Shown one piece after another: positions 33,661 through 43,855 of a DNA stretch of 64,000 bases. The stretch comes from Actinopolymorpha singaporensis (lineage in GTDB: Bacteria; Actinomycetota; Actinomycetes; Propionibacteriales; Actinopolymorphaceae), in contig NZ_LT629732.1 of the NCBI RefSeq assembly GCF_900104745.1, positions 5,939,981 through 6,003,980 of the forward strand, written 5' to 3'. The translations under genes were made by a program, and so were the position numbers. Every line of letters starts with the position of its first letter. Position 1 is the stretch's first letter. Below the pieces are notes generated by a model. The model searched no databases and was not told where the DNA came from. It saw only the letters and a program-made list of their open reading frames with translations.

Positions 33661-34650
33661 ATGGATGTGATGGACACCGCCGCGCGCCTACTCCGGCTGC
33701 TCTCCCTCCTCCAGGCCCGCACGCACTGGCCTGGCGAGGAGCTGTCCGAACGCCTCGGTGTCACCCCGCGTACTGTCCGTCGTGACGTCACCCGGCTGCG
33801 CTCCCTCGGCTACCCCGTTCAGGCCGAACTCGGTACGCACGGCGGCTACCGGCTCGGCGCCTCGGGCCGGCTGCCTCCGTTGCTGCTGGACGACGACGAG
33901 GCGGTGGCCATCGCGGTCGGGCTCGGCGTCGCCGCGACCACCGCGGTGTCCGGTGTGGCAGACGGCGCGGTCGCCGCACTCGCGAAGCTGGACCAGGTGC
34001 TGCCGGTCCGGCTGCGGGAACGCGTGAGCGCCGTACGGGCGAGCACCGTGCAACTGCCCGGGCCGGAACTCCCCCGGGTGGACGCCGACGTCCTGGTCGT
34101 CCTGGCCACCGGCTGCCGGCGTACGGAGGGAGTGCGGTTCGGTTATCTCGACCACCAGGGGCGGGCCGGCGAGCGGTCGGTCGAGCCGTACCGCATCGTG
34201 CACACCGGCCGCCGGTGGTACCTCGTGGCCCGGGACCGGGACCGCGCCGACTGGCGTACTTTCCGGGTCGACCGGGTGCGGGAGCCGGTGCTGACCGGCC
34301 GGCACCACGAACACACCGACCCGCCGGACGCGGTCGCCATGGTGTCGGAAGGGACCAACCTCGCACCGTGGTCGATCCAGGCCCGGCTCCGGGTCCCGTT
34401 CGGCCTGGCGGAGGCCCGCCGGCGGTTCCCGCCCAGCGTCGGCGTGCTGGAACCCGACGGCGAGCCGGACGAGCACAATGCACCGTCCGCGATCCTGCGG
34501 GTGGCCGCCAACGACCTGGGCCCGCTGGTGTCGTTCGTCGCGGGGCTGGACTGCGAGGTCGACGTGCTCGCACCGGAGGAGTTGCGGGTCGCCGTCCGCG
34601 ACCACGGCGCCCGCCTGGCCGCACGCCACGGCCGGCCACCGCCCGCATGA
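33661..34650 (+). CDS. WYL-domain transcriptional regulator (HTH_11 + WYL)
   Basis: 329 residues from ATG 33661; ATG 33670 is also possible. An N-terminal winged helix of HTH_11 type (LLRLLSLLQARTHWPGEELSERL, VTPRTVRRDVTRLRSLGY) is followed from about 140 by the WYL domain with EPYRIVHTGRRWYLVARDRDR and FRVDRV, then a WCX-type C-terminal domain. WYL proteins sense nucleic acid or small ligands and regulate metabolism, DNA damage responses or defence. Here the divergent DUF2461-DinB pair is the natural target. No defence genes are nearby. Confidence 0.88.
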   Translation: MDVMDTAARLLRLLSLLQARTHWPGEELSERLGVTPRTVRRDVTRLRSLGYPVQAELGTHGGYRLGASGRLPPLLLDDDEAVAIAVGLGVAATTAVSGVADGAVAALAKLDQVLPVRLRERVSAVRASTVQLPGPELPRVDADVLVVLATGCRRTEGVRFGYLDHQGRAGERSVEPYRIVHTGRRWYLVARDRDRADWRTFRVDRVREPVLTGRHHEHTDPPDAVAMVSEGTNLAPWSIQARLRVPFGLAEARRRFPPSVGVLEPDGEPDEHNAPSAILRVAANDLGPLVSFVAGLDCEVDVLAPEELRVAVRDHGARLAARHGRPPPA

Positions 34651-34744
34651 CCACCGGCCTACCGGTCGCCGCCCGGTGGCGGTGCTCGCATAGGGTCGAC
34701 GCAGCGATCCCACCCCACGTCTTCGCCAACGGAGATCACCAGCG

Positions 34745-36400
34745 ATGCTCGACCGCGCCGAAATCGACGCCCTCTTCCCGGCGGACCTGCCCGAGCCGGC
34801 GTACTGGGAACAGCAGTACCCGCCCCGGCAGCTGCCCGAGGGCGCGAAGGTGACGCGGGTCGGTCCCTCGCCCACGGGGTCGGCCCACCTGGGGCTCCTC
34901 TACGTCGCGATCATCGACCGGTCCGTCGCCGACGAGTCCGGTGGCCGCTACATCTTCCGGATCGAGGACACCGACCAGGCGCGGGAAGTCCCCGGCGCGC
35001 TGGAGCAGTTCGACCGGGCCTTCGCCTACTTCGCGGTGAAGCCGGACGAGGCCGAGGACCTGCCCGGCGACTACGGCCCCTACCGCCAGTCCCGGCGTTC
35101 GCACATCTACCTCAGCTACGTCCGCGAGCTGCTGCGCCAGGACAAGGCGTACCTCTGCTTCGCCACCAAGGAGGAGCTGGCGCAGATCACCGCGACGCAG
35201 CAGAAGACGAAGCTGCCGACCGGCTACTACGGGCGGTGGGCGATCTGGCGGGACGCCGAGCCCGACGCCGTGCGGGCCAAGCTCGCCGAGGGTGCACCGT
35301 ACGTCGTCCGCTTCCGCGCGCCCGCACGTCCCGGCGCACGGACGAGGTTCACCGACGCCATCCGGGGCGAGCTCTCCCACGAGTCCAACCGCAACGACGT
35401 GGTGATCCTGAAGACCTCCGCGCAGGAGCCGCGACTGCCGACGTACCACTTCGCGCACGCTGTGGACGACCACCTGATGCGGGTCAACCTGGTGATCCGC
35501 GCCGACGAGTGGATCTCGTCGGTGCCACTGCACCTGCAGCTGTTCGAGGCGCTGGGCTTCGAGGCGCCGGAGTACGCCCACATCGCGCCGCTGAACAAGC
35601 AGGACGGCGGCAGCAAGCGCAAGCTGTCCAAGCGCAAGGACCCCGAGGCCTCGGTTGACTTCTTCCTGGAGGTGGGCTACCCCGCGCCGGCCACGCAGTA
35701 CTACCTGCGCGGCCTGGCCAACGGCCGGCTCGCCGACCTGCCGATGGCGGAGGCACTGGCGGCACCGATCCGGCTGGCCGACTGCGGCGTGGCCGGTCCC
35801 CTTGTCGACGTGGTGAAGCTGTCCGACATCAGCGCCGACTACATCGCCACCCTGTCCGGTGAGGAGATCCTCGGCCAGCTCTCCGCATGGGCGCAGACCT
35901 ACGACCCCGAGCTGGTGGACGTCGTGGCGCGGGACCGCGACCTCGCGCTACGCGCGCTGGCCGTCGAACGCGAAGGGGTGGACAACCCCCGCAAGGACCT
36001 GCGGCGCTGGTCGGACTTCCGGCCGGTGTACGGCTTCTTCTTCCCGGCGCTGTTCCCCCTGGTGTCCGACCCGGGCGACGAGCGCCTGGGCGGGCTGGAC
36101 CCGGCGATCGTCCGCACGCTGGCAGCCGAGTTCGCCGACGGGTACCAGGAGCTGGACGACCCGCAGGAGTGGTTCGCGCAGATCCGCGACCTCGCCGCCC
36201 GGCACGGCTTCGCCAAGAACGCCAAGGAGTACAAGCGCGACCCGGACGCGTTCCCCGGCTCCATCCGGGAGGCCGCCCAGGTGATCCGGGTGGCGCTCAC
36301 CGGCTCCACCCGCAGCCCCGACCTGTTCTCGGTCGCCCGGGCACTGGGTGCGCCGGAGGTGCTGCGGCGGGTGCGCGCGCTGACCGGCGACCAGGCGTAG
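34745..36400 (+). CDS. gltX: Glutamyl-tRNA synthetase of clostridial-like type
   Basis: A class I aminoacyl-tRNA synthetase of 551 residues. The ATP-site motifs are RVGPSPTGSAHLGLLY (HIGH-like) near residue 38 and KRKLSKRKDPEAS (KMSKS-like) near 295; FRIEDTDQAREV and LPTYHFAHAVDDHLMRVNLVIRADEWISS identify Glu activation. It is much longer and very different from the usual actinobacterial GltX (about 490 residues, FCPSPTGTPHVG type). Its PEPAYWEQQYPPRQLPEG opening and overall pattern resemble enzymes of Clostridia and related phyla. It could be a second GluRS, a resistance variant or the only one. It is monocistronic. Confidence 0.8.
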   Translation: MLDRAEIDALFPADLPEPAYWEQQYPPRQLPEGAKVTRVGPSPTGSAHLGLLYVAIIDRSVADESGGRYIFRIEDTDQAREVPGALEQFDRAFAYFAVKPDEAEDLPGDYGPYRQSRRSHIYLSYVRELLRQDKAYLCFATKEELAQITATQQKTKLPTGYYGRWAIWRDAEPDAVRAKLAEGAPYVVRFRAPARPGARTRFTDAIRGELSHESNRNDVVILKTSAQEPRLPTYHFAHAVDDHLMRVNLVIRADEWISSVPLHLQLFEALGFEAPEYAHIAPLNKQDGGSKRKLSKRKDPEASVDFFLEVGYPAPATQYYLRGLANGRLADLPMAEALAAPIRLADCGVAGPLVDVVKLSDISADYIATLSGEEILGQLSAWAQTYDPELVDVVARDRDLALRALAVEREGVDNPRKDLRRWSDFRPVYGFFFPALFPLVSDPGDERLGGLDPAIVRTLAAEFADGYQELDDPQEWFAQIRDLAARHGFAKNAKEYKRDPDAFPGSIREAAQVIRVALTGSTRSPDLFSVARALGAPEVLRRVRALTGDQA

Positions 36401-36425
36401 GGCCGAGGCGGACCACGGCACCCCG

Positions 36426-37793
36426 ATGCCGACCACGATCGGGGGTACGGGGGGTACTCGGGGCACGCGCAGCCGAGCCGGTGGGCCGCGGCCGGGCGTA
36501 CGCATGCGCTCGGGGGCGGCCCTGCTCGGTCCGGCCATGGTCGCCGCCGTCGCCTACGTCGATCCCGGCAACGTCGCCACCAACGTCACCGCCGGCGCGG
36601 AGTACGGCTACCTGCTGGTCTGGGTGATCGTCGCCGCCAACCTGATGGCCGGTCTGGTGCAGTACCTCTCCGCCAAGGTGGGGCTGGTCACCGGGCGTTC
36701 CCTGCCGGCCCTGGTCGCGGACGAGCTGTCCCGGCGGGCCCGGTTGGCGTACTGGCTGCAGGCGGAGCTGGTCGCGGTCGCCACCGACCTTGCCGAGGTG
36801 GTGGGCGGGGCGATCGCGCTGGCGTTGTTGTTCGACCTGCCGCTGCTGGCCGGCGGGCTGGTCACCGGCACGGTGTCGATGGCGGTGCTGGCCGTGCACG
36901 ACCGGCTCGGCCGGCGACCGTTCGAACGCGTCATCGTCGCGTTCCTGCTGGTCGTGACGGTCGGGTTCCTGGCCGGCCTGGTGGTGGCTCCGCCGACGCC
37001 GGGTGAGGTCGCGGCCGGCCTGGTGCCGGGGTTCGCCGGGCTGGACAGCGTGCTGCTGGCCACCGCGATGCTCGGCGCGACCCTGATGCCGCATGCGGTG
37101 TACCTGCACTCCGGCCTGGCCGCCGACGGCCCGGCCGCGCGAAGACTCGCTGCCTGGACCTCCGCCGGGCGGCACCCGGCCGGGGTTCGGGCGGGGGTCG
37201 CGACCGCTGCCCGGGTGCGCCGCCGCGCGGGCCGGGTGGTCCGGCGCTACCTCGCCGTCACCCGGATCGACGTGCTGGTGGCGATGGTGCTGGCCGGCAC
37301 CGTCAACCTCGGGTTGCTGCTGGCCGCCGCCACCGCCCTACGGGGTGTGCCGGGCACAGACCGGCTGGAAGGTGCGTACACCGCGATCGCCGACCAGCTC
37401 GGCGGCGGTCTGGCGGTGGTCTTCGCAGTGGGGTTGCTCGCCTCCGGGCTGGCGTCCACCTCGGTCGGCTGCTATGCGGGCGCGATGATCATGGCGGGGC
37501 TGCTGCGCCGGCGGATCCCGCTGCTGGTCCGGCGGCTGGTGACGCTGGCGCCGGCCCTGCTGCTGCTCGGGGGCGGGGTCGACCCGACCCGGGCGCTGGT
37601 GCTGTCGCAGGTGGTGCTGTCGTTCGGGGTGCCGTTCGCGGTGGTGCCGCTGGTGATTCTCACCGCCCGGCGGAGCCTGATGGGCGAGGCCACCAACCAC
37701 CCGCTCACCACGGCGGCCGCGGTGGTCGTCGCCACCGTGGTGACCGCGCTGAACCTCGGGCTGGTGGCGCTCACCCTCACCGGGGCCGGCTGA
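36426..37793 (+). CDS. mntH: Nramp-family divalent metal (Mn2+/Fe2+) transporter
   Basis: 455 residues with about 11 membrane helices. The TM1 metal-site motif DPGNVATNVTAGAEYGY and the TM6 motif ATLMPHAVYLHSG are intact, so proton-coupled uptake of Mn2+ or Fe2+ is expected. The first 25 residues are Gly/Arg/Thr-rich, and ATG 36504 is an alternative start. There is no visible MntR/DtxR box. It begins 25 bases after the GluRS gene, so co-transcription is possible, and it converges on ndk. Confidence 0.9.
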   Translation: MPTTIGGTGGTRGTRSRAGGPRPGVRMRSGAALLGPAMVAAVAYVDPGNVATNVTAGAEYGYLLVWVIVAANLMAGLVQYLSAKVGLVTGRSLPALVADELSRRARLAYWLQAELVAVATDLAEVVGGAIALALLFDLPLLAGGLVTGTVSMAVLAVHDRLGRRPFERVIVAFLLVVTVGFLAGLVVAPPTPGEVAAGLVPGFAGLDSVLLATAMLGATLMPHAVYLHSGLAADGPAARRLAAWTSAGRHPAGVRAGVATAARVRRRAGRVVRRYLAVTRIDVLVAMVLAGTVNLGLLLAAATALRGVPGTDRLEGAYTAIADQLGGGLAVVFAVGLLASGLASTSVGCYAGAMIMAGLLRRRIPLLVRRLVTLAPALLLLGGGVDPTRALVLSQVVLSFGVPFAVVPLVILTARRSLMGEATNHPLTTAAAVVVATVVTALNLGLVALTLTGAG

Positions 37794-37829
37794 CCGCAGG
37801 GCGCGGTGCGGTCGGCCCCGGCACCTGCG

Positions 37830-38240
37830 CTAGCCGAGCTTCGGGAACCAGAGGTCGATCTCGCGGGCGGCCGACTCGGCCGAGTCCGAGCCGTGCACGA
37901 GGTTCTCCCGGTTGGACAGCGCGAGGTCACCGCGGATGGTCCCGGCAGCCGCCTTCCGCGCGTCGGTCGCGCCGTTGAGCAACCGGACGACCTCGACCGC
38001 CTGGTCACCCTCCAGCACCGCCGCGACCATCGGACCGCTGGTCACGAAGTCGCGCAGCGGTGGGTAGAAGGCCTTCTCCACGTGCTCGGCGTAGTGGGCG
38101 TCGGCCATCGCACCGTCGATGGTGCGGAGTTCGAGCGTGACCAGGGAGAGCCCCTTGCGTTCGTAGCGGCTCAGGATCTCGCCGACCAGGCCACGGCGTA
38201 CGGCGTCGGGCTTGATCAGGACCAGGGTGCGCTCGGACAC
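37830..38240 (-). CDS. ndk: Nucleoside diphosphate kinase
   Basis: 136 residues, full length. Transfers the gamma-phosphate of ATP to NDPs through a phospho-His intermediate. [18 protein letters not shown], the LVTLELR strand, and the active-site loop [19 protein letters not shown] with the catalytic His are all present. GTG start with GAGGAG six bases upstream. It is the last gene of the valS-folC-DUF4233-ndk set. Confidence 0.96.
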   Translation of the reverse strand: MSERTLVLIKPDAVRRGLVGEILSRYERKGLSLVTLELRTIDGAMADAHYAEHVEKAFYPPLRDFVTSGPMVAAVLEGDQAVEVVRLLNGATDARKAAAGTIRGDLALSNRENLVHGSDSAESAAREIDLWFPKLG

Positions 38241-38382
38241 GCGTACTCCTCGCGATGAGTGGGCCGGGCGTGCGGGGACGCCGGCCCGGCGGAACGGACA
38301 GAACCTACGGAGCGGACAGGACTGGCAGGGCCGGAGGGACGGGCAGGGCTGACACGGCGGACAGGATGCGCAGCGTAACCGG

Positions 38383-38715
38383 TCACTCGGTGCGGTCCCG
38401 CTCGGCCCGGAGCGCGACGATGCGCCGGTCGAGGACGAGACAGACGAACCACAGCACGGCGAAGATCGCACCGAGGAAGAACATCAGGGGTACGACGACC
38501 CCCAGTGCGATCGCGACCACCTGCAGCACCGACCCGATCACGCGCCCGGCGGGGAACCGCAGCAGGCCCGCCGTGACCAGGCAGGCGACGGCGATCCCGC
38601 CGCCGACCGCACCGGCCCGGCCGCCGCCGACGTTCTCGATCGAGACGGCCACCGGGATGGCCAGGCCGACGATGATCGCCTCGAAGACGAGGATCGCCGC
38701 GAGTACCGAACGCAC
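38383..38715 (-). CDS. DUF4233 membrane protein
   Basis: 110 residues, starting at GTG 38715 five bases past the folC stop, so translation is probably coupled. Three to four membrane helices make up most of it: [59 protein letters not shown] charged C-terminal tail follows. DUF4233 genes are strictly linked to folC in actinobacteria; function unknown. Confidence 0.85.
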   Translation of the reverse strand: MRSVLAAILVFEAIIVGLAIPVAVSIENVGGGRAGAVGGGIAVACLVTAGLLRFPAGRVIGSVLQVVAIALGVVVPLMFFLGAIFAVLWFVCLVLDRRIVALRAERDRTE

Positions 38716-38719
38716 GACG

Positions 38720-40144
38720 TCACCGTCCTCCGAGCAGGACGCGGGCCTCGCCGGCGGTGATGACCGAGCCGGTGACCAGGACTCCGCCGGAGCCGAGTGC
38801 GCTGGCCTCCTCCTCCGCCAGGCGCATGCCGAGGTCCAGCGCCTCGTCCAGTCGCGGTGCGAGGTCGACGCGTTCCTCACCGAAGATGTCCATCGCGATC
38901 TCGGCGAGTTCGGCGGCGGGCATGGCGCGCGCGGTGGAGTTCTGGGTGCACACGATCCGGCTGAGCACCGGCTCGAATGCCTCCAGCAGCCCCTCCACGT
39001 CCTTGTCCGCCATCACCCCGACCACGCCGACCAGCGGCTCGAACGAGAACGACTCGGTGACCGCCGCCGCGGTCGCGGTCGCACCGTGCGGGTTGTGCGC
39101 GGCGTCCAGCACCACCGTCGGGCTGCGGCGGACGACCTCGAGGCGTCCGGGCGAGCTGACGTTGGCGAAGCCTTCGCGTACGAGGTCGGCGTCCAGGCCC
39201 TCGCCCTCGGTGACGCCGCCGGCGAGGAACGCCTCGACCGCGGCCAGCGCAACCGACGCGTTGTGCGCCTGGTGGACGCCGTGCAGCGGCAGGAAGATCT
39301 CGTCGTACGTCCCGTGCAGGCCCTGGAGGGTGAGCCGCTGCCCGCCGACAGCCAGATCGCGGTTGACGAGCCCGAACTCCAGGCCCTCCCGCGCCACCGA
39401 CGCGCCGACCTCCGCGGCCCGGCGCATCAGCACCTCCGCGACCTCGACCTCCTGCTGGGCGATCACCGCGACCGCACCCGGCTTGATGATGCCGGCCTTC
39501 TCCCCGGCGATCTCGGCAGGCGTGTCGCCGAGGTACTGCGCGTGGTCGACCGCCACCGGGGTCACCACCGCGACCCGGCCGTCGGCGACGTTGGTCGCGT
39601 CGAAGCGGCCGCCGAGGCCGACCTCCAGCACCGCCGCGTCCACCGGGGCGTCGGCGAAGACGGCGAACCCGATGGCGGTGACGATCTCGAAGAACGACAG
39701 CGGCCGGTCCAGCCGCGGGTCGGCGAGGTCCACGAACGGCATCACCTCGTGGTACGCCTGCACGAACCGCTCCGGCGACACCGGCTCACCGGCCAGGCTG
39801 ATCCGCTCACGGATCTCGGCCAGGTGCGGGCTGGTGAGCCGGCCGGCCCGGACACCGAACGCCGCCAGCAGCGAGTCGACCATCCGGGCGGTGGACGTCT
39901 TGCCGTTGGTGCCGGTCAGGTGGATCACCGGCGCGGCGTGCTGCGGCTCACCCAGCAGCTCACACAGCAGCCGGATCCGCTCGAGGGTGGGGCCTTCGAC
40001 CGACTTGTGCTCGGGCAACCGGCGCAGCAGCGCCCGCTCCACCTCGGCGTAGGCCTCCCGGGCGGCCTGGTCGGCCTGGTCGGCCTTTGCAGCCCCGGCA
40101 GCCCGACCGGCTCGGCCGGCGTCACCGCGCGCCATGGCGACCAA
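38720..40144 (-). CDS. folC: Bifunctional folylpolyglutamate synthase/dihydrofolate synthase
   Basis: 474 residues. A Mur-ligase-like enzyme that adds Glu to dihydropteroate and to folates. The P-loop is VIHLTGTNGKTSTARMVDSL near residue 75, the omega-loop region SPHLAEIRERI follows, then VLEVGLGGRFDATNV, and the C-terminal LDAAHNPHGATAT. The N-terminal 25 residues are Ala/Gly-rich. It lies between valS and the DUF4233 gene; an M20-peptidase scrap sits between it and valS. Confidence 0.93.
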   Translation of the reverse strand: MVAMARGDAGRAGRAAGAAKADQADQAAREAYAEVERALLRRLPEHKSVEGPTLERIRLLCELLGEPQHAAPVIHLTGTNGKTSTARMVDSLLAAFGVRAGRLTSPHLAEIRERISLAGEPVSPERFVQAYHEVMPFVDLADPRLDRPLSFFEIVTAIGFAVFADAPVDAAVLEVGLGGRFDATNVADGRVAVVTPVAVDHAQYLGDTPAEIAGEKAGIIKPGAVAVIAQQEVEVAEVLMRRAAEVGASVAREGLEFGLVNRDLAVGGQRLTLQGLHGTYDEIFLPLHGVHQAHNASVALAAVEAFLAGGVTEGEGLDADLVREGFANVSSPGRLEVVRRSPTVVLDAAHNPHGATATAAAVTESFSFEPLVGVVGVMADKDVEGLLEAFEPVLSRIVCTQNSTARAMPAAELAEIAMDIFGEERVDLAPRLDEALDLGMRLAEEEASALGSGGVLVTGSVITAGEARVLLGGR

Positions 40145-40263
40145 CTCCTGCTCGTGTAGTCACCCGGGCATTGTTTCGCGCGCGGGCGCCGGGCCGCCGC
40201 AAGGGGTCGCCATCCCAGCCGCCCCGGCACCCGCGGCCTGCTCGGGTTAGGGGCTCCGCCTGG

Positions 40264-40452
40264 TCACCTCGGCTGCTCGCGGACGAGCTCGACCAGGCGG
40301 GCGAGCAGTGCCGCCCGGCGCTGCAGTTGCGCGACCTCGACGTACTCCCGGTCCCGGTCGGCCGTCGAGGACGCCCGCACGTCGACGTGCACCGACGCCT
40401 CGGCCGGCACGGTGTTGTTCGTCGTACCGGCCGCCAGCACGGTCGGCGTCAC
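40264..40452 (-). pseudogene. M20-family peptidase remnant
   Basis: A short frame reading TPTVLAAGTTNNTVPAEAS then VHVDVRASS matches the dimerisation-domain strand of M20/carboxypeptidase-G2-type peptidases (the GGxxxNVVPAEA...VDVR block). It is followed by about 28 unrelated residues and a stop. No metal-site motifs remain on either side. It starts just past the valS stop and looks like the only surviving piece of a deleted gene between valS and folC. Confidence 0.6.
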
Positions 40453-40470
40453 GGTCGGGCGGCGCCGGCA

Positions 40471-43134
40471 TCAGCCGGCGGGCAGAGCGGCGAGCTGTGC
40501 TTCCAGCCGGGCGATGTCGGCCTCGGCCGTGGCGTACTGGCGGTTCACCTTGTCAACCACAGGTTGCGGCGCCTTGGCGAGGAACTCGGCGTTGCCGAGC
40601 TTGCGCTGTGCCTGGTCGCGATCCTTGCGGGCGTTGCCGAGGTCCTTCTCCAGCCGCCGCCGCTCGGCCGCCACGTCGATCGTGCCGGCGGTGTCGAGTT
40701 CGACGCGGACGTCGCCCACCGGCAGGGACGCCGACGCGGCGAAGTCCGGGCCCGCCTCGTCCAGCCGCAGCAGCGTGCGGATCGCCGGCTCGTGTGCGGC
40801 GAGGACGCCCGTCTCGATGCCGACCAGACGGGCCGGCACCCGCTGCCCGGGACGCAGGCCCTGGTCGGAACGGAACCGCCGGACCTCGGTCACCAGCCGT
40901 TGCAGGGCAGCGATCTCGGCCTCCGCGGCCGGGTCGGCGTACGCCTTCTCCGGCGCCGGCCACGCGGCCACCACCAGCGACCGCTCGGCCTCGGCCTCGC
41001 CGTCAACACCACCTTGCGTCAGCGCGAGCCACAGCTCCTCGGTGACGAACGGCATCACCGGGTGCAGCAGCCGCAGCAGCCGGTCCAGGACGTGCCCGAG
41101 CACCGCCCGGGTCGCCTGGGCCGCGTCGCCGCCGGCTGTCAAGGACGTCTTGGCAAGCTCGACGTACCAGTCGCAGAACTCACCCCACGCGAACGCCTGG
41201 ATCGCCTCGCACGCCTTGGCGAACTCGTAGCCGTCGTAGGACGCGTCGACCTCGGCGATCAGCGTGTGCAGGCGGGACAGGATCCACCGGTCGGCGCTGG
41301 ACAACCGCTCCGCCGGCGGTACGGGCAGCGCGGCGGACGCGCCGTTCATCAGCGCGAAGCGGGAGGCGTTCCACAGCTTGGTGGCGAAGTTGCGCGAGCC
41401 CTGCGCCCACTCCTCGGTGATGGGTACGTCGGAGCCGGGGTTGGCGCCGCGGGCCAGGGTGAACCGGGTGGCGTCGGCGCCGTACCGGTCGATCCAGTCC
41501 AGCGGGTCGACGACGTTGCCGAACGACTTCGACATCTTCTTGCCGTGCGCGTCGCGGACCATGCCGTGCAGGACGATCTCGCGGAAGGGCACGCTGTCGG
41601 CGGGGCCGCGGTCCTTCATGGCGTACAGCCCGAACATCGCCATTCGCACGACCCAGAAGAACAGGATGTCGTAGCCGGTGACGAGCACGCTGGTCGGGTA
41701 GTAGCGCGCGAGGTCGGGTGTCTGCGCGGGCCAGCCGAGGGTGGAGATCGGCCACAGGCCGGAGGAGAACCACGTGTCCAGCACGTCGCCGTCCTGCGTC
41801 CAGCCCGGGCCGCTCGGCGGCTCCTCGTCCGGCCCGACGCACACCACCTCGCCGTTCGGGCCGTAGTAGACCGGGATGCGGTGGCCCCACCACAGCTGGC
41901 GCGAGATGCACCAGTCGTGCATGTTGTCGACCCAGGAGAAGTAGCGCTTGGCGAGTTCGGGCGGGTGGATCGTGACTCGACCGGACCGCACGGCCTCGCT
42001 GGCGGCGCTGGCGAGCGGTTCCACCTTCACGAACCACTGCAGGGAAACCCGTGGCTCGACCACGGTGTCGCAGCGCTGGCAGTGGCCGACGGCGTGGCGG
42101 TACGGCCGGACCTCGCGTTCGATCCGCCCGTCGGCCCGCAGCGCCGCGACCACGGCGGGCCGCGCCTCGAACCGGTCCAGCCCCTGGAACGGCCCGTGCG
42201 CGGTGATCACGCCGTGCTCGTCCATGATCATCAGGCTGGGCAGGTCGTGCCGGCGGCCGATCTCGAAGTCGTTGGGGTCGTGCGCGGGCGTGACCTTCAC
42301 CGCGCCGGTCCCGAACGCCGGGTCGACGTGCTCGTCGGCGACGACCGGGATGCGGCGGCCGGTCAGCGGGAGCTCGACCTTCGTGCCGACCAGGTGGGTG
42401 TAGCGCTCGTCGTCGGGATGCACCGCGACGGCGGTGTCGCCGAGCATCGTCTCCGCGCGGGTGGTGGCGACCACGAGGGAGTTGTCACCGTCGCCGTAGC
42501 GAATGGAGACCAGCTCGCCGTCGTCGTCCGCGTGCTCCACCTCGATGTCGGACAGCGCGGTCAGACAGCGCGGGCACCAGTTGATGATCCGCTCGGCACG
42601 ATAGATCAGCCCGTCGTCGTACAACTGCTTGAACATGGTGCCGACGGCCCGCGACAGTCCCTCGTCCATGGTGAACCGCTCGCGGGTCCAGTCGACCGAG
42701 TCGCCGAGCCGGCGCATCTGGCCGAGAATCTTGCCCCCGGACTCGGCCTTCCACCGCCACACCCGCTCCACGAACGCCTCCCGGCCGAGGTCGTGGCGGG
42801 ACAGGCCTTCCTTCGCGAGCTCGCGTTCGACGACGTTCTGGGTGGCGATGCCGGCGTGGTCCATGCCGGGCAGCCACAGGGCGTCGAAACCCTGCATGCG
42901 GCGACGGCGGACCAGGACGTCCTGGATGGTGTGGTCGAGCGCGTGACCCACGTGCAGGGAGCCGGTGACGTTCGGCGGAGGGATGACGATGGAGTACGGC
43001 GTGGCGTCGGGCTTGCCGCTCGGAGTGAAGTAGCCCCGCTCGACCCACCGCTCGTAGAGCGTGCCCTCCACGTCGGCCGGGACGAACGTCTGCGGAAGCT
43101 CGGGCGCGGACTCGGGCCGCTGCGGCGCACTCAT
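40471..43134 (-). CDS. valS: Valyl-tRNA synthetase, standard bacterial type
   Basis: 887 residues from ATG 43132-43134. Class I motifs: [18 protein letters not shown] (HIGH at about 45) and [18 protein letters not shown] (KMSKS). The CP1 editing domain carries [22 protein letters not shown]. The C-terminal coiled coil ([22 protein letters not shown]) is the tRNA-binding arm of standard ValRS. It heads the valS-folC-DUF4233-ndk group. A second, different ValRS is encoded 1.9 kb away. Confidence 0.96.
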   Translation of the reverse strand: MSAPQRPESAPELPQTFVPADVEGTLYERWVERGYFTPSGKPDATPYSIVIPPPNVTGSLHVGHALDHTIQDVLVRRRRMQGFDALWLPGMDHAGIATQNVVERELAKEGLSRHDLGREAFVERVWRWKAESGGKILGQMRRLGDSVDWTRERFTMDEGLSRAVGTMFKQLYDDGLIYRAERIINWCPRCLTALSDIEVEHADDDGELVSIRYGDGDNSLVVATTRAETMLGDTAVAVHPDDERYTHLVGTKVELPLTGRRIPVVADEHVDPAFGTGAVKVTPAHDPNDFEIGRRHDLPSLMIMDEHGVITAHGPFQGLDRFEARPAVVAALRADGRIEREVRPYRHAVGHCQRCDTVVEPRVSLQWFVKVEPLASAASEAVRSGRVTIHPPELAKRYFSWVDNMHDWCISRQLWWGHRIPVYYGPNGEVVCVGPDEEPPSGPGWTQDGDVLDTWFSSGLWPISTLGWPAQTPDLARYYPTSVLVTGYDILFFWVVRMAMFGLYAMKDRGPADSVPFREIVLHGMVRDAHGKKMSKSFGNVVDPLDWIDRYGADATRFTLARGANPGSDVPITEEWAQGSRNFATKLWNASRFALMNGASAALPVPPAERLSSADRWILSRLHTLIAEVDASYDGYEFAKACEAIQAFAWGEFCDWYVELAKTSLTAGGDAAQATRAVLGHVLDRLLRLLHPVMPFVTEELWLALTQGGVDGEAEAERSLVVAAWPAPEKAYADPAAEAEIAALQRLVTEVRRFRSDQGLRPGQRVPARLVGIETGVLAAHEPAIRTLLRLDEAGPDFAASASLPVGDVRVELDTAGTIDVAAERRRLEKDLGNARKDRDQAQRKLGNAEFLAKAPQPVVDKVNRQYATAEADIARLEAQLAALPAG

Positions 43135-43254
43135 GCGGTGAAGTTTAGGGACCGGCCCCCGGCGCCCGACCACGCGGGAACAGCTACCCGCAAAGGTGTC
43201 GGTTTCGCACGAAATGGTCTGGCGAGGTGCGGCGCGGCCGGGCACACTGCCCGG

Positions 43255-43830
43255 GTGCATCCCGCGAATTCCGACCGAACCGGCTCCGGCCGCCCCGCCC
43301 ACACGCTGCGCGCCGCCACCGCCGAGGACGCCGGCTTCATCGCCGAGATGACCCTCGAGGCGTTCAACTGGTCACCGGACCGGCCGGCGTTCACCCTAGA
43401 GCAGTTCTGGGCGGATCCGGCGCTGCGGAAGTACGTCGAGGGCTGGCCGGCACCTGGTGAGCAGGGCGTGGTCGCGGTCGCCGGGGACGAGCCCGGGGAC
43501 GAGCCCGGGGACGATGCCGGGCTCGACGGCTCGCCGGGCCGTCCGGTCGGCGCGGCCTGGTGGCGCTGCTTTCCCGCCGACAGGCCCGGATACGGCTTCG
43601 TCGCGGAGGACGTGCCTGAGGTGAGCATCGCGGTGGCGCCGGACTGGCGCGGACGCGGGCTCGGCCGAGCGCTGATCCGGGGGATCGTCGACCAGGCACG
43701 GGCGGCAGGAGTGCCCCGGCTCAGTCTGAGCGTCGAACGCGCCAACCACGCGGCCCGGCTCTACGCCGCCGAGGGGTTCGAGATCGTGGGCGGCGACGAG
43801 AACGCCGACACCATGGTCCGGAAGGTCTGA
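43255..43830 (+). CDS. GNAT-family N-acetyltransferase
   Basis: 191 residues from GTG 43255. [23 protein letters not shown] opens the fold; the acetyl-CoA loop is [22 protein letters not shown] (Q/RxxGxG/A), and [21 protein letters not shown] gives the C-terminal part. An acidic [11 protein letters not shown] insertion near residue 85 comes from a 15-bp repeat. CACACT, six bases before the GTG with no ribosome-binding site, suggests a leaderless transcript. The acceptor is unknown. It is divergent from valS. Confidence 0.83.
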   Translation: MHPANSDRTGSGRPAHTLRAATAEDAGFIAEMTLEAFNWSPDRPAFTLEQFWADPALRKYVEGWPAPGEQGVVAVAGDEPGDEPGDDAGLDGSPGRPVGAAWWRCFPADRPGYGFVAEDVPEVSIAVAPDWRGRGLGRALIRGIVDQARAAGVPRLSLSVERANHAARLYAAEGFEIVGGDENADTMVRKV

Positions 43831-43855
43831 GGCCGCAAGCGCCTCGGAGTGGGGA

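Noticed and set aside
40087-43254. Very long plus-strand open frame opposite folC and valS
   Set aside because: It arises because high-GC coding leaves antisense frames open. Composition is Arg/Val/Gly/His-rich with no domain; only its last part (from 43255) is the real GNAT gene.
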